Position numbers and translations under genes: made by a program. Shown in pieces: positions 17,911-27,900 of a stretch of 64,000 nucleotides of DNA (position 1 is the stretch's first letter; each line of letters starts with the position of its first letter). The notes below the pieces were generated by a model. The model was not told where the DNA came from, did not search any database, and saw only the letters and a program-made list of their open reading frames with translations. Location of the stretch: positions 186,001 through 250,000 of the forward strand of contig SUTD01000001.1 in NCBI GenBank assembly GCA_015063085.1. Reading direction: 5' to 3'. The stretch is from Methanocorpusculum parvum (GTDB lineage Archaea; Halobacteriota; Methanomicrobia; Methanomicrobiales; Methanocorpusculaceae).

Positions 17911-18542
17911 GTCTTGAATCCCTTCGCCCCAAAATCCAGTGGTTCTTAACCCCTACCGCACGGTTCTTTTCAAAATTACCGATAACGCCGAATATGTGGA
18001 GTGTTATCTCACTCTTCTGTGCGTTTGCCGCCGGCGTGTTCTTCGCATTCGGCTATCCGCTTGCCGGAGTGCTGTTTGTTGTCTTAAATGCCTGCCTTGA
18101 TGTCTTAGACGGAGCACTCGCCCGGTATATGGGCATTGCAAGCCCTGTCGGTGACTATCTCGACCATGTGTTTGACCGCTACGCAGATACGGCAATCGTC
18201 ATCGGTATTCTTGTCTGGGGAGTTCAGGTCTGGAACTGTCCAATCCCTGCCTGGGCAATCGGCATGTTTGCAATTACCGGCGTTCTTCTTTCCTCCTACA
18301 TGGGAACGCAGGCACAGGCTGTCGGCATGAAGAGAAACTACGGGGGAATCCTCGGCCGTGCAGACCGTCTGATTCTCTTAACGGTTCTCGGTATCGCAGA
18401 GTTCATCTTCCCGAATCCGATCTTCTTCGGTCTGACCTTCCTTGGCTGGCTGCTGGTAATCTACGGTCTCTTTGGTCATATCACTGCAGTTCAGCGGTTT
18501 GCAATGGGCATCAAAGAACTCAACGCACAGCACAGAAAATAA
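17907..18542 (+). CDS. CDP-alcohol phosphatidyltransferase, probable archaetidylinositol phosphate synthase
   Basis: The 211-residue membrane protein has the complete metal motif: Asp65, Asp68-Gly69, Ala72-Arg73, Gly82, Asp86 and Asp90. Six hydrophobic segments are visible. The family transfers a phosphoalcohol from CDP-archaeol; the sequence around DVLDGALARYMG matches archaetidylinositol-phosphate synthases, but another head group is possible. It is the last gene of the argD run and overlaps AK6 by four bases, a pairing common in euryarchaea. Confidence 0.83.
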   Translation: MSLESLRPKIQWFLTPTARFFSKLPITPNMWSVISLFCAFAAGVFFAFGYPLAGVLFVVLNACLDVLDGALARYMGIASPVGDYLDHVFDRYADTAIVIGILVWGVQVWNCPIPAWAIGMFAITGVLLSSYMGTQAQAVGMKRNYGGILGRADRLILLTVLGIAEFIFPNPIFFGLTFLGWLLVIYGLFGHITAVQRFAMGIKELNAQHRK

Positions 18543-18617
18543 ACTCCCCATCCAGTCTTTTTTTATTCCCTTCTTCTATCCATAAATATATCCCGCAAAA
18601 GACCAGAATATATACCA

Positions 18618-19211
18618 ATGACATATATCCTCGCCCTAAACGGCAGTCCGCGGAGAAACGGCAATACCGAAACGGTTCTCGACGCATTTCTTGCAGGTGC
18701 AGAAAAAGCCGGGGCAAAAACAGAAAAAATCCGTCTCGCGTCTCTCTCCTTCAAAAACTGTCTTGGATGCAACGCCTGTCACAAAAAAGGCATCTGCGTC
18801 TTAAAAGATGAACTGACAGAGGTGTTTGAGAAGGTCATGGCATGCGACATCTTAGTACTTGCATCCCCGATATACTCCATGACCGTAACCGCCGAAATGA
18901 AAGGATTCATCGACCGCGGTCAGTACCTCTGGGCACAGAAGTTCAAAACACAGACACTGCAGTTCAGTGAAGAACATCTGAAAAACCATATCGGTGTCTT
19001 CCTCTCCACCTCCGGACAGAGTCTGCCGATTATGTTCGATGCAGCATTCCCGGTTGTCCGGGCACTGTTCAATGATGCCGGATTTTCATACACAGAAAAT
19101 GTACTCTTCGCCGGAATGGATGAACACGGAGGGGTAAAAGCCTGGCCGGAAAGTGTGGAAAACGCACATGCCCGCGGACAAGAAATCGCCGGAAGGCTTA
19201 CTGCCCGGTAA
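18618..19211 (+). CDS. Iron-sulfur flavoprotein (flavodoxin-fold NADPH-dependent FMN reductase family)
   Basis: The 197-residue protein starts with the FMN-phosphate loop NGSPRRNGNT (8-17), followed by four cysteines at 48, 51, 54 and 60 suited to a [4Fe-4S] cluster, and SPIYSMTVTAEMKGFIDR, typical of these flavoproteins. They pass electrons between ferredoxin and small acceptors, including oxygen or peroxide in methanogens. A paralogue with the same cysteine spacing lies at 38496. A TATA-like ATAAATATAT sits about 30 bases upstream. Confidence 0.85.
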   Translation: MTYILALNGSPRRNGNTETVLDAFLAGAEKAGAKTEKIRLASLSFKNCLGCNACHKKGICVLKDELTEVFEKVMACDILVLASPIYSMTVTAEMKGFIDRGQYLWAQKFKTQTLQFSEEHLKNHIGVFLSTSGQSLPIMFDAAFPVVRALFNDAGFSYTENVLFAGMDEHGGVKAWPESVENAHARGQEIAGRLTAR

Positions 19212-19213
19212 AT

Positions 19214-20062
19214 CTATTTTTTCGTAAACGAACCGTAATTCCGCTCGGCATCCTCTGCCAGAAAAGCATCAGGTCCGCACTCCATAAGAGCCTCGGCCGC
19301 CGCCGCAGTTGTTCTTGCCGCTTTTGCCCGCGCTGCAAGCTGACGTTTTACTGCGGTTCTCTGCCGCATCGGGGTAAATTCCAGAGAAAGTTCTGCGTCC
19401 CAGAATATCAAACCGTCTGCAGATGCCGGATGGACACGCCATACCGGGGATTCGAGCTGGAGGGAAACCGTTTCCGGCGGTGTCAGACCAAGGCCTACCG
19501 CTTCTAAAATTCCTGCCATGCCACGAACCATATTCCAGAGGAAACTCTTTGCCGAGACCTCAAAGACCGGCAGACCGTTTTCGCCGGCAAACACCGCTGC
19601 CGCGGTTACTGTCCTGACAGGATCCCGTCCCGGTTCCATTTTGGAAAATCCGCTGAAGTCATGCACGCCGACAAAGAAGTCTGCTGCCTTCTGCATCGCT
19701 TCGATGTCTAACGGGTAGGGGAAGAAATAGCGGTAGGTACGAACCCCTGCGGCATAGCGGGGATAAAAATCGTCATCCACTTCGGCATACGCAGTACACC
19801 AGATATCCGGCGGGAGATGGAAGTTCATCGACTCGATAAACTTCTTCGGGTTCTCCGGAGTGACAGAGACTACCTGCCGTCTGGCAGAAACGCCTTTATC
19901 CGTCCTTCCCGCGGTTCGAAACGATGCAGCCTTTGCATCCGTCCATGCCCCGCAGGAGATGCCGGCTTTGATAAACTCGCCTTCAACGGTTCTTTTGTCC
20001 GGCTGAAACTGTGATCCGGCAAATCCCTGCCCGAAGTATCCGACAAGAACTGCCAGTTTCAT
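19214..20062 (-). CDS. truA: tRNA pseudouridine(38-40) synthase TruA
   Basis: From ATG 20062 the product is 282 residues. The catalytic aspartate lies in AGRTDKGVSA (Asp55), and the later RTYRYFFPYP and FLWNMVRG motifs are typical of TruA. It isomerises uridines in the anticodon arm of tRNA. The start forms an ATGA overlap with the PHP gene, which supports it over an upstream in-frame TTG. The C-terminus is extended with an alanine- and arginine-rich tail. Confidence 0.92.
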   Translation of the reverse strand: MKLAVLVGYFGQGFAGSQFQPDKRTVEGEFIKAGISCGAWTDAKAASFRTAGRTDKGVSARRQVVSVTPENPKKFIESMNFHLPPDIWCTAYAEVDDDFYPRYAAGVRTYRYFFPYPLDIEAMQKAADFFVGVHDFSGFSKMEPGRDPVRTVTAAAVFAGENGLPVFEVSAKSFLWNMVRGMAGILEAVGLGLTPPETVSLQLESPVWRVHPASADGLIFWDAELSLEFTPMRQRTAVKRQLAARAKAARTTAAAAEALMECGPDAFLAEDAERNYGSFTKK

Positions 20063-20745
20063 GGTGACCGTCTCCGGCAAAGCCGGCGTCTGATCTTTCG
20101 CCGGACATTGTTTTTCGACTGGCGAAGGTACGTGGAAACCGGCGTCTTGGTACAGCGTGCGGTAATTTTTCCGGCTTTGATTGCAGAAAGCACGGCTTCT
20201 ACGGACCGCTCGTCTGCCTCAATGATGTTCTCGCCAAAGCCGACATACTCGCAGTCATGCGCATCCGAACCGGAGGTAATCGGTTTTTGATATCTCCGCG
20301 CAATGCGGGCTGCTTTGCTGTTTGCAGTACCGATATAATACCGGCTGTTGTATGCTTCGAGTGCATCCGCTTCTTTGAGGGCTTTTCTGTCACGAAGACC
20401 GACTGCGTGGCGGAAGTAGTGGAAGGGGTGAGGGATAATGGTAACACATCCGTCCGCCTTTGCCTCGGCAATGGTTTCGCGGGCAGGCTTTCCGGCTGCG
20501 TACTCTTTTGTGGTTCCCAGAATCAGTACATGTCCATCCTTTGTTGAGACCTCGATTCCCGGAATGACTAAGATGTCGGTTTCCAAAGAGAGGGCACGAA
20601 TCGCTGCGGCTGTTGTGTCATGATCGGTGATTGCAACCGCGTCAAGCCCGCGGGCTTTTGCGGTTTTGAGAACCTGCTCTACCGGGCAGTGACCGTCAGC
20701 AGAGGCATTGGTGTGGATGTGTAAATCACAGGTGAGGTGAGGCAT
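20059..20745 (-). CDS. PHP-domain phosphoesterase
   Basis: The 228-residue protein has the PHP metal motifs DLHIH (6-10), TDHD, the GIEVST strand, PHPFH and SGSDAHD near residue 165. The extreme C-terminus is very basic (KNNVRRKIRRRLCRRRSP), which hints at nucleic-acid binding. Family members hydrolyse phosphoesters in nucleotides or small metabolites; the substrate cannot be told. It is coupled to truA by a 4-base overlap. Confidence 0.82.
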   Translation of the reverse strand: MPHLTCDLHIHTNASADGHCPVEQVLKTAKARGLDAVAITDHDTTAAAIRALSLETDILVIPGIEVSTKDGHVLILGTTKEYAAGKPARETIAEAKADGCVTIIPHPFHYFRHAVGLRDRKALKEADALEAYNSRYYIGTANSKAARIARRYQKPITSGSDAHDCEYVGFGENIIEADERSVEAVLSAIKAGKITARCTKTPVSTYLRQSKNNVRRKIRRRLCRRRSP

Positions 20746-20754
20746 GGATACTCC

Positions 20755-22071
20755 TTATTTCAGCCGCGCTAAAATCCGTTCTTTCTTTGCCTTTGCGGCA
20801 TCGGCTGCGCGGTCAATTCCTTGTTTCATTTCTTCAAAGTCCCGGCCTTTTCGGTCAACGACTTTTTTGAGCGGGGTATAGGGTGCTTCGCGGAACTTTG
20901 GGCAGAAGGCATCTTCGATTCCGTCTTTGATGATGCGGGCTGCTCCTTCTCCTTCGCGGACGAATCCGATTTTCTTCATGGCAACGCCGGCTTCACCGAC
21001 AACGCGGATGATTTCATCCGCATATTTTCCGGGAGCGATGACCAGAAGTGCATCAAGCGAGACGCCCAGGCAGTCAATGCCCAGTTTGTCGAGGAGGGAG
21101 AGTACCTTCGGGGCGATTAATCCGCGAAGCGGTTCGTCCTCGACAACAATGGTGCATCCGGCAGTTTCTGCAATTTCATGGACGTCACCGCGCAGTCCGC
21201 CGTTGGTGACATCCGTCATGGAGTGGATGTGCGGGAAAACATCCGAATGAATGAGCCGGTCGCAGGCTTTGAGGAAATTGAGATTGATTGTCTCGTCAAC
21301 CACGTCCGCGTTTCCGGAGTAGAGGGCTGCCGTACAAATCGTGCCGCCTCCAGAGCCTTCGGTCATGAGGAGGACATCTCCCGGTGCTGTTTTGCTGCGG
21401 GCGGTAATGTGCGAGGCAATGCCTACCACACCAACGCATCCGGTCATTCTGTCTCCAATCACCATGTCTCCTCCGATGCGCAGGGTAGAACCGGCGAGCA
21501 ACGGAATGCTGAGTGCATCGGAGACGGCAGTTATTCCTGCGGTATAATCGAAGAGTTTTGCAACATCTCCGTCGTCTGCGATATGAACATCGGAGATGAG
21601 ACCGACAGGCACTGCCCCCATGACATAGACATCGCGCAGGGTTGCCCGGGCTGCGTGGAATCCCGCAAGGAACGGGAAGTCGGACAGACGCGAATGCATG
21701 CCGTCTACGGTTGTTATGACATACTGGTCTCCGGCTTTGACGACACCGCCGTCATCCATCTGGTCAACGCCGACAGCCGCGTTGGTTTTGCCGATGACAT
21801 GGGCGATTTTCCGATGGGCATAGAAGTCTCCAAAGCCGCGGGAACCAACACCGAACTCTCCCATGGTAACCCCTGACGGTTCGAAATTGAAGAGGTCGCC
21901 TTCAAGGCCGGAGGTGATTTTTGCTTCCTCGATTACGGCAGCAGCAAGTTCTCCGGCATAGGATGAGTCAATATTTTTGATATCCAGAATCCGTTCGGTA
22001 AGGAGTTTTTGAATTTCCTCCTCAGGGATTTCTTTTTTCATGCTTCGGCGGACAAAGCCTTCGATATCCAT
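20755..22071 (-). CDS. AIR synthase-related protein (PurM/SelD/HypE superfamily)
   Basis: This 438-residue protein has an N-terminal helical region of about 90 residues, a PurM-N-like domain with DDGGVVKAGDQYVITTVDGM and a PurM-C-like domain with GVSLDALLVIAPG. It is not PurM itself, since the N-terminal extension and motifs differ. Members of this archaeal group are annotated only as AIR synthase-related. ATP-dependent chemistry is expected from the fold. The gene ends nine bases upstream of the PHP gene and may be cotranscribed with it. Confidence 0.8.
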   Translation of the reverse strand: MDIEGFVRRSMKKEIPEEEIQKLLTERILDIKNIDSSYAGELAAAVIEEAKITSGLEGDLFNFEPSGVTMGEFGVGSRGFGDFYAHRKIAHVIGKTNAAVGVDQMDDGGVVKAGDQYVITTVDGMHSRLSDFPFLAGFHAARATLRDVYVMGAVPVGLISDVHIADDGDVAKLFDYTAGITAVSDALSIPLLAGSTLRIGGDMVIGDRMTGCVGVVGIASHITARSKTAPGDVLLMTEGSGGGTICTAALYSGNADVVDETINLNFLKACDRLIHSDVFPHIHSMTDVTNGGLRGDVHEIAETAGCTIVVEDEPLRGLIAPKVLSLLDKLGIDCLGVSLDALLVIAPGKYADEIIRVVGEAGVAMKKIGFVREGEGAARIIKDGIEDAFCPKFREAPYTPLKKVVDRKGRDFEEMKQGIDRAADAAKAKKERILARLK

Positions 22072-22155
22072 TGTATAGAAGACTATGTTTGGAAATGAGA
22101 TAAAGTAATCTGTCTTCCGCCGGTATTTTATTCTCTTACATGCAATCAGATAATC

Positions 22156-22965
22156 ATGAAAGATATGGCCTTCGCAGTATCGGTTGCCGGTTCGGATTCA
22201 TCAGCCGGTGCCGGACTTCAGGTTGATTTAAAGACCATGACTGCGTGCGGAGTCTGGGGAATGTCGGTTGTTGCAGCATTAACTGCCCAGAATGGTCATT
22301 CGGTCACGGCAGTAGAGGGTGTCCCTCCGGAATTTATCGGGGCACAGGTCGATGCACTCGAAGCGGAGTTTGCCATCGGATGCTATAAGACCGGGATGCT
22401 GATGAACGCAGAAACTGTTGCTGCGGCTGCTTCTGCGATTCCGAAACAGACTCCGCTTGTCGTTGACCCGGTGATGGTTTCAACAAGCCGGGCGCGGCTT
22501 CTGGATGAAGAAGGCGAGGAGGCGGTAATTTCGCTGATGCTTCCAAGAGCTGATGTTGCAACGCCGAATCTGCTTGAGGCGGAGTATTTATCCGGTATTG
22601 AAATCACGGATGCAAAAAGTATGGAGCGTGCGGCTGAATGGTTCCTTGATTCCGGGGCAAAGGCGGTTGTTGTTAAAGGGGGGCACGCACAGTTCCGCCG
22701 CGGGGTTGATGTTTTTCTGGATACAAACGGCATGACGCTGGTTGAGGATGAGGTTCTTCCGTACTCTGATATCCACGGTTCGGGATGCTGTTATGCTTCA
22801 GCAATTGCTTCTTACATTGCGCTTGGATGCGGGGTTTTTGATGCGGTTCTTTTGGCAAAGAAGTTTGTTTCCGGGGCAATCAGGTATTCATGGGAGTACT
22901 CGCCTGGAAGGAGAACCATGAATCCGTTCTGGCAGATGCATCAGACATATTATAAGAAATACTGA
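22156..22965 (+). CDS. thiD: Hydroxymethylpyrimidine/phosphomethylpyrimidine kinase
   Basis: The 269-residue protein is a ribokinase-fold ThiD with AGSDSSAGAGLQVDLKT, TAQNGHSVTAV, the PVMVSTSRARLL strand and DIHGSGCCYASAIASYIA, where Asp and GSG(C) form the anion hole. It carries out the two phosphorylations of HMP in thiamine synthesis. Archaeal ThiD often carries a ThiN domain; this one does not. The MFS transporter begins two bases past its stop, so the transporter may handle a thiamine-related compound, though this is only inference. Confidence 0.9.
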   Translation: MKDMAFAVSVAGSDSSAGAGLQVDLKTMTACGVWGMSVVAALTAQNGHSVTAVEGVPPEFIGAQVDALEAEFAIGCYKTGMLMNAETVAAAASAIPKQTPLVVDPVMVSTSRARLLDEEGEEAVISLMLPRADVATPNLLEAEYLSGIEITDAKSMERAAEWFLDSGAKAVVVKGGHAQFRRGVDVFLDTNGMTLVEDEVLPYSDIHGSGCCYASAIASYIALGCGVFDAVLLAKKFVSGAIRYSWEYSPGRRTMNPFWQMHQTYYKKY

Positions 22966-22967
22966 AT

Positions 22968-24140
22968 ATGAAACCCTTCACCCCCAGCCGTTTTACGCTG
23001 TTGGTTCTCCTTGCCGCAGCCATGCCGTCACTCCTGGGAACCGCTGCCGTCTCCCCGGTTCTTGATTTAATGAAGTCAGCAGGCCTCGGCCCGGAGTACG
23101 TGGTAAATCTGGTATTAACACTGCCCCCGCTTGCAACTGCCGTCAGCGGTTTTTTTATCGGAGCGCTTTCGGATAAAATCGGCAGAGTAAGAATCCTCGC
23201 CGTCTCGCTGTTCCTGTTCGCGCTTGCCGGCGTCTCCGGATTCTTCCTCGACAACATCTACGCAATTATCGCTATGCGGCTGATACTTGGAGTCAGCATC
23301 GCAGGACTGCTGCCGATGGCAAGCGCCTTAATCTCGGAATATTACGAAGGGGAACAAAAAACCCGGTATCTGGGATATATCGGCGTTTCCAATGGAATCG
23401 GCGTCCTGATTCTCCAGACACTCTGCGGAGCGCTTGCCGCTTTCGGCTGGCGTTATGCGTTTCTGGTCTATCTTCTTGGACTCTGCGCTCTGCCGTTTGT
23501 CATCATCTGCTTACGGGAACCGCCGCACTCCTGCGCGGAAAAAGCAGAGTGCCCCGCATCTGTCCCAAAACCCGTCAGATACGCGGGGATTTACGCTCTG
23601 GTCTTCCTGCCGGCACTGTTCATGTATCTGGTTGCCGTAAATCTCTCGTACTACACCGGAACATTTGCAGTATCCGTGTCTCCCTTCTGGATAGGGCTGC
23701 TGCTTGGCATCTTCGGCCTCTCTTCTGCAGTATCAGGATTTCTTTTCTGGCGGTTCTCCCGCAGATTCACCCCGATTTCCATCGGAGGAATTATCTTCCT
23801 GCTCGAAGCAGCAGGCCTCTTCTTAATCGGCATCTCGGAAAATCTGATTCTGCTTACCGCAGGACTTATTCTTCTTGGGTTCGGCATGGGGCTTGCCATG
23901 CCGAACGGCACAGACTGGGTTGCAAAAATCACCCCGCCGGCAGTTCTCGGACGATACATGGGAGGAGTTACCGTATCCACCTTCCTCGCTCTCTTCTCCA
24001 ACTCATTTGTAAGCCCGGCGGTTTTGTCGATAATTGGAGAAGGCGAGTACGCGCTGATGTTTCTGCTGTTTGCAGGACTGAGTCTCCTCATTGGAGCAAT
24101 CCTCTTCGCTGTTGGGAAAAAACAGGCAGCAAGATTCTAA
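22968..24140 (+). CDS. Major facilitator superfamily transporter
   Basis: The 390-residue protein has about 12 hydrophobic segments and the MFS loop 2-3 motif in GALSDKIGRVRIL (about 65-77). The N-terminal half contains RLILGVSIAGLLPMASALISEYY, typical of drug- or sugar-efflux-like members. Substrate unknown. It is tightly linked to thiD and is followed by a 763-base non-coding stretch. Confidence 0.85.
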   Translation: MKPFTPSRFTLLVLLAAAMPSLLGTAAVSPVLDLMKSAGLGPEYVVNLVLTLPPLATAVSGFFIGALSDKIGRVRILAVSLFLFALAGVSGFFLDNIYAIIAMRLILGVSIAGLLPMASALISEYYEGEQKTRYLGYIGVSNGIGVLILQTLCGALAAFGWRYAFLVYLLGLCALPFVIICLREPPHSCAEKAECPASVPKPVRYAGIYALVFLPALFMYLVAVNLSYYTGTFAVSVSPFWIGLLLGIFGLSSAVSGFLFWRFSRRFTPISIGGIIFLLEAAGLFLIGISENLILLTAGLILLGFGMGLAMPNGTDWVAKITPPAVLGRYMGGVTVSTFLALFSNSFVSPAVLSIIGEGEYALMFLLFAGLSLLIGAILFAVGKKQAARF

Positions 24141-24213
24141 CCCACTCAGTTTTTTCCATCTGAATGTCTTTCCGGAGTAATTAAAAAGCAGGAAGCCTGC
24201 GCGATATGCCTTA

Positions 24214-24486
24214 TCACTTGTCACTTGTCACTCGTCAGCTTGAAAATAAAAATGATAGAGAGGAGAAATAGATTTCAAAATCCAAGCCGTTTCAGACCTT
24301 CTTTTTCTTCACCGATATCATTAACATGTTAGTAAATTGTTTGTATTATTACTCACAAATATATTACACAAGAGAATACGAATTTTTGGCAGACATACCT
24401 CTGAAAGAGGGATGGCTCAGTAAATTTTCTGCTGTATCGTATTTTTTCAGGAAACTGACAAGTGATGAGTGACAAGTGACAAGTCA
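24214..24486. repeat. Foldback element with GACAAGT-repeat arms
   Basis: The left arm (24214-24238) consists of TCACTTG/TCACTCG units; the right arm (24455-24486) consists of GACAAGT units. They are complementary over about 25 bases, with one additional seven-base unit in the right arm. The AT-rich interior of about 216 bases has no coding capacity. It resembles the foldback inside the first element in design (short tandem units in inverted arms) but not in sequence. Confidence 0.65.
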
Positions 24487-24737
24487 CAATGTAAAATACA
24501 ACAGCCGATGAAGAAGACTGCTCGAAGTATTTTTGCGCGTTTCACTGATTCATGATTGTCTCCCGCTCTGATTTTTTGCGATTGATTTATTCTGCGGTTT
24601 ATTTTATCAGAGATTGCAGCAGGTCTGTTTTTTGATTCCGCGTCCTTACGGTACGGACGTGTGGAAAGCAGGCAGGGCATCACTTTTGCATTTTTGTTTT
24701 TGGAGAGGGAAGTTTACTGTTGGCTCTTGGTGTTACT

Positions 24738-24811
24738 CGTGTTTGATTGATTGTTGAGATACAGAAAAGAGAAGAGTTAGTGGATGGGTAACCATATTTC
24801 AGGATTCAACA
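24738..24811. mobile_element. Truncated copy of the right end of the 432-bp element
   Basis: About 74 bases match 8016-8090 closely, sharing for example TGATTGTTGAGATACAGAAA and GAGTTAGTGGATG, and ending in GATTCAACA like the complete element's right inverted repeat. No matching left end, foldback core or target duplication is visible, so it is a remnant or solo end. Confidence 0.75.
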
Positions 24812-24903
24812 CCGGCATCCCCTTCTCCTTACTATTAAATCGCATGACATCCAATAGTATACCTATTCTTGAAAGTCTGCAGCCTTTCCGGAGAGAATGA
24901 ACA

Positions 24904-27900
24904 ATGGTCTATCGAATCTTTGTAGAAAAAAAGCCAGAACTCGCAAACGAAGCGGCAGCCCTGAAAAATGAACTCAGCACCTTACTCGGCATCAAAAACA
25001 TCGACACCGTCAGACTTCTGAACCGATACGATGTCGAAAACATCGAAGAGGCACTCTTCGAATATGCAAAGAAAACCGTATTTTCCGAACCGCAGCTCGA
25101 TATCATCACCGATACCGCAGAGGCAGGGGACGGTGAAAGAATCTTTGCAATCGAAGCGCTTCCCGGACAGTTCGACCAGAGAGCAGCCTCTGCTGCCGAA
25201 TGTATTCAGTTAATCAGCCAGAAGGAACGCCCGACGGTAAAGACCGCCAAAGTCTACATCATCAAAGGCGACATCTCTGACGACGAATTTTCCGCAATCA
25301 AAACCTATCTCATAAACCCTGTCGAAAGCCGCGAAGCCTCCTTAGACCTCCCGGAAACCTTAGCCGCATGCTATGTAAAACCGGAAGCAGTCGAAATCAT
25401 CGATGGATTCACCGGCCTTGACGCAGAAGGCCTTGCTGATTTTGTCAAAACCAGAGGCCTTGCAATGGATGCCGCAGACATTGCATTCTGCCAGAGCTAC
25501 TTCAAAGAGATTGGAAGAAACCCGACCATCACCGAAATCAAAATGATTGACACCTACTGGTCGGATCACTGCAGACACACCACATTCTTAACCGAAATCG
25601 ACACCGTCAAAACAGAAAGCCCGCTTTTACAGAAAGCATTCGACGAATACTTAGCTGTCAGAAAAGAACTGAACCGCACAAAACCTGTCTCCTTAATGGA
25701 CATGGGAACCATTGCCGCAAAATATCTCCGGGCAAACGGACAGCTTGACAAACTCGACGAATCTGACGAAATCAACGCATGCACGGTAAAGATTACCATC
25801 ACCGTTGACGGAAAAGACGAGGACTGGCTTTTACTCTTCAAAAACGAAACCCACAACCACCCAACCGAAATCGAACCATTCGGCGGGGCAGCCACCTGTG
25901 TCGGAGGAGCAATCCGCGACCCGTTATCCGGAAGAGCATACGTATATGCCGCAATGCGTCTGACTGGTTCTGGAAACCCGCTTACTCCGATTGCAGAAAC
26001 GCTTCCGGGCAAGCTTCCGCAGAGAAAGATTGCCTCAACCGCTGCTGCCGGATACAGTTCATACGGAAACCAGATTGGTCTGGCAACAGGAATCGTTGAC
26101 GAAATCTACCACGAAGGATACATCGCAAAGCACATGGAGCTTGGAGCGGTTATCGGAGCTGCCCCGGCTGCAAACGTCCGCCGCGAAACTCCTGCCGCAG
26201 GCGACGTGGTAATTCTTCTTGGCGGCAGAACCGGACGCGACGGATGCGGAGGAGCTACCGGATCTTCCAAATCTCACACTGCATCGTCTATTGAGACCTG
26301 CGGTTCCGAGGTTCAGAAAGGAAACGCACCGGAAGAGAGAAAGATTCAGCGTCTGTTCAGAAACCCGGAAGCATCCACCAAAATCAAACGCTGCAATGAC
26401 TTTGGAGCAGGCGGAGTTTCCGTTGCAATCGGAGAACTCGCAGACGGTCTTGACATTGATTTAAACGCAGTACCGAAGAAGTACGACGGATTAGACGGCA
26501 CTGAGCTTGCCATCAGCGAATCCCAGGAGAGAATGGCTGTCGTTGTCGAGGAAAAGGATGCCGCAGCATTCATCGAACTCGCCCGTGCAGAGAATCTTGA
26601 AGCAACAATTGTTGCCCGCGTCACAGCAGAACCGCAGCTTATCATGCGGTGGAATGGGGATAAGATTGTTGACATCTCCCGCGAGTTCTTAAACTCCAAC
26701 GGAGCTGCCAAACACACGGATATCGAGATGGAATCCCCATCCGCATTCCTCCGCGAAGTCGCAGGCGGATTTGCCGAAAACATGGAAAAGATTGTCACCG
26801 ACATCAACGCATGTTCCAGACGCGGTCTTTCCGAGCGTTTCGATTCGACGATTGGTTCCGGAACTGTTCTGATGCCGTTTGGCGGAAAGTATCAGCAGAC
26901 TCCGGTTCAGGCAATGGTCAACAAAATCTCTGTTGAGAAGGGAGACACCGAGGACTGTTCCTTAATGGCCTGGGGATACAACCCGTACATCGCAGAGAAG
27001 AGCCCGTACCACGCATCCTATCTCGCGGTTGTCGAAAGTGCCGCAAAACTTGTCGCAACAGGAGCAGAGTTCACGGATGTTTACCTCTCCTTCCAGGAGT
27101 TCTTCGAGAAGCTTGGTCAGAACCCGAAACGCTGGGGAAAACCTGCCGCAGCACTTCTTGGTGCGTTCAAAGCCCAGATGGGACTGGGAATCGGAGCAAT
27201 CGGCGGAAAAGACTCTATGAGCGGTTCTTTCGAGCAGCTCGATGTGCCTCCGACATTAGTCTCGTTTGCAGTAACGACCGAGAAGATTGCAAACATCATC
27301 TCCAATGATATCAAAGGTGCAGGCCACAAACTCTGCTGGATTAGACCTGAGTATGACGAGGAAAATCTTCCGACAGCAGAGTCTCTGCTCGCGGTTTTCG
27401 CAGAGGTTACCAGACTCATGCGTGATGGAAAGGTTCTCTCATGCAGCACTCCTGCATTCGGCGGAGCTGCAGAAGCAGTCTTTAAGGCGGCAATCGGAAA
27501 CGGCATTGGTGTTTCCTTTGCGGGAATCTCTATTCAGGAGCTCTTCGGATACGCATACGGTTCTTTCATCTTAGAGATGGCAGAGGGAACCGCAGGCACG
27601 GTTATCGGAGAGACCACTGAAGAATTCGCGTTCACCTTCGAGGGCGAAACCGTTTCTCTTGAGAAACTGCAGGAAGCATACGAAGCAGTCTTAGAACCGG
27701 TCTACCCGTGCAACATCGAGCAGGGCGGAGAGGCAATCGAGAAGATTTCCTACACCGAGAGAAACAAAGCCCGTCCGAAGTTTAGAACCAACACTCCGCG
27801 TGTGTTAATTCCGGTCTTCCCGGGAACCAACTGTGAGTATGACAGTGCAAAGGCTGTTGCAAAAGCAGGGGCAGTTCCGGAGATTTTCGTCATCAACAAC

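Larger units (their letters stand above)
24141..24903. other. 763-base intergenic region rich in repeats, no convincing gene
   Basis: The region holds a 273-base foldback with GACAAGT-type repeats (24214-24486), AT-rich sequence with no frame I trust, a short near-palindrome CGTCC...GGACG around 24641-24659, and a partial copy (24738-24811) of the right end of the transposon-like element at 7659-8090. The purL promoter should lie in the last 60 bases. Confidence 0.7.

Noticed and set aside
21178-21876. 232-codon plus-strand frame inside the AIR-synthase-like gene
   Set aside because: It is antisense to a well-supported protein; no domain or ribosome-binding site was seen.
24447-24683. 78-codon minus-strand frame in the repeat-rich gap
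   Set aside because: It crosses the foldback arm, which supplies its C-terminal part; no motif or promoter was seen. It could be a decayed remnant, but the support is too weak to list.
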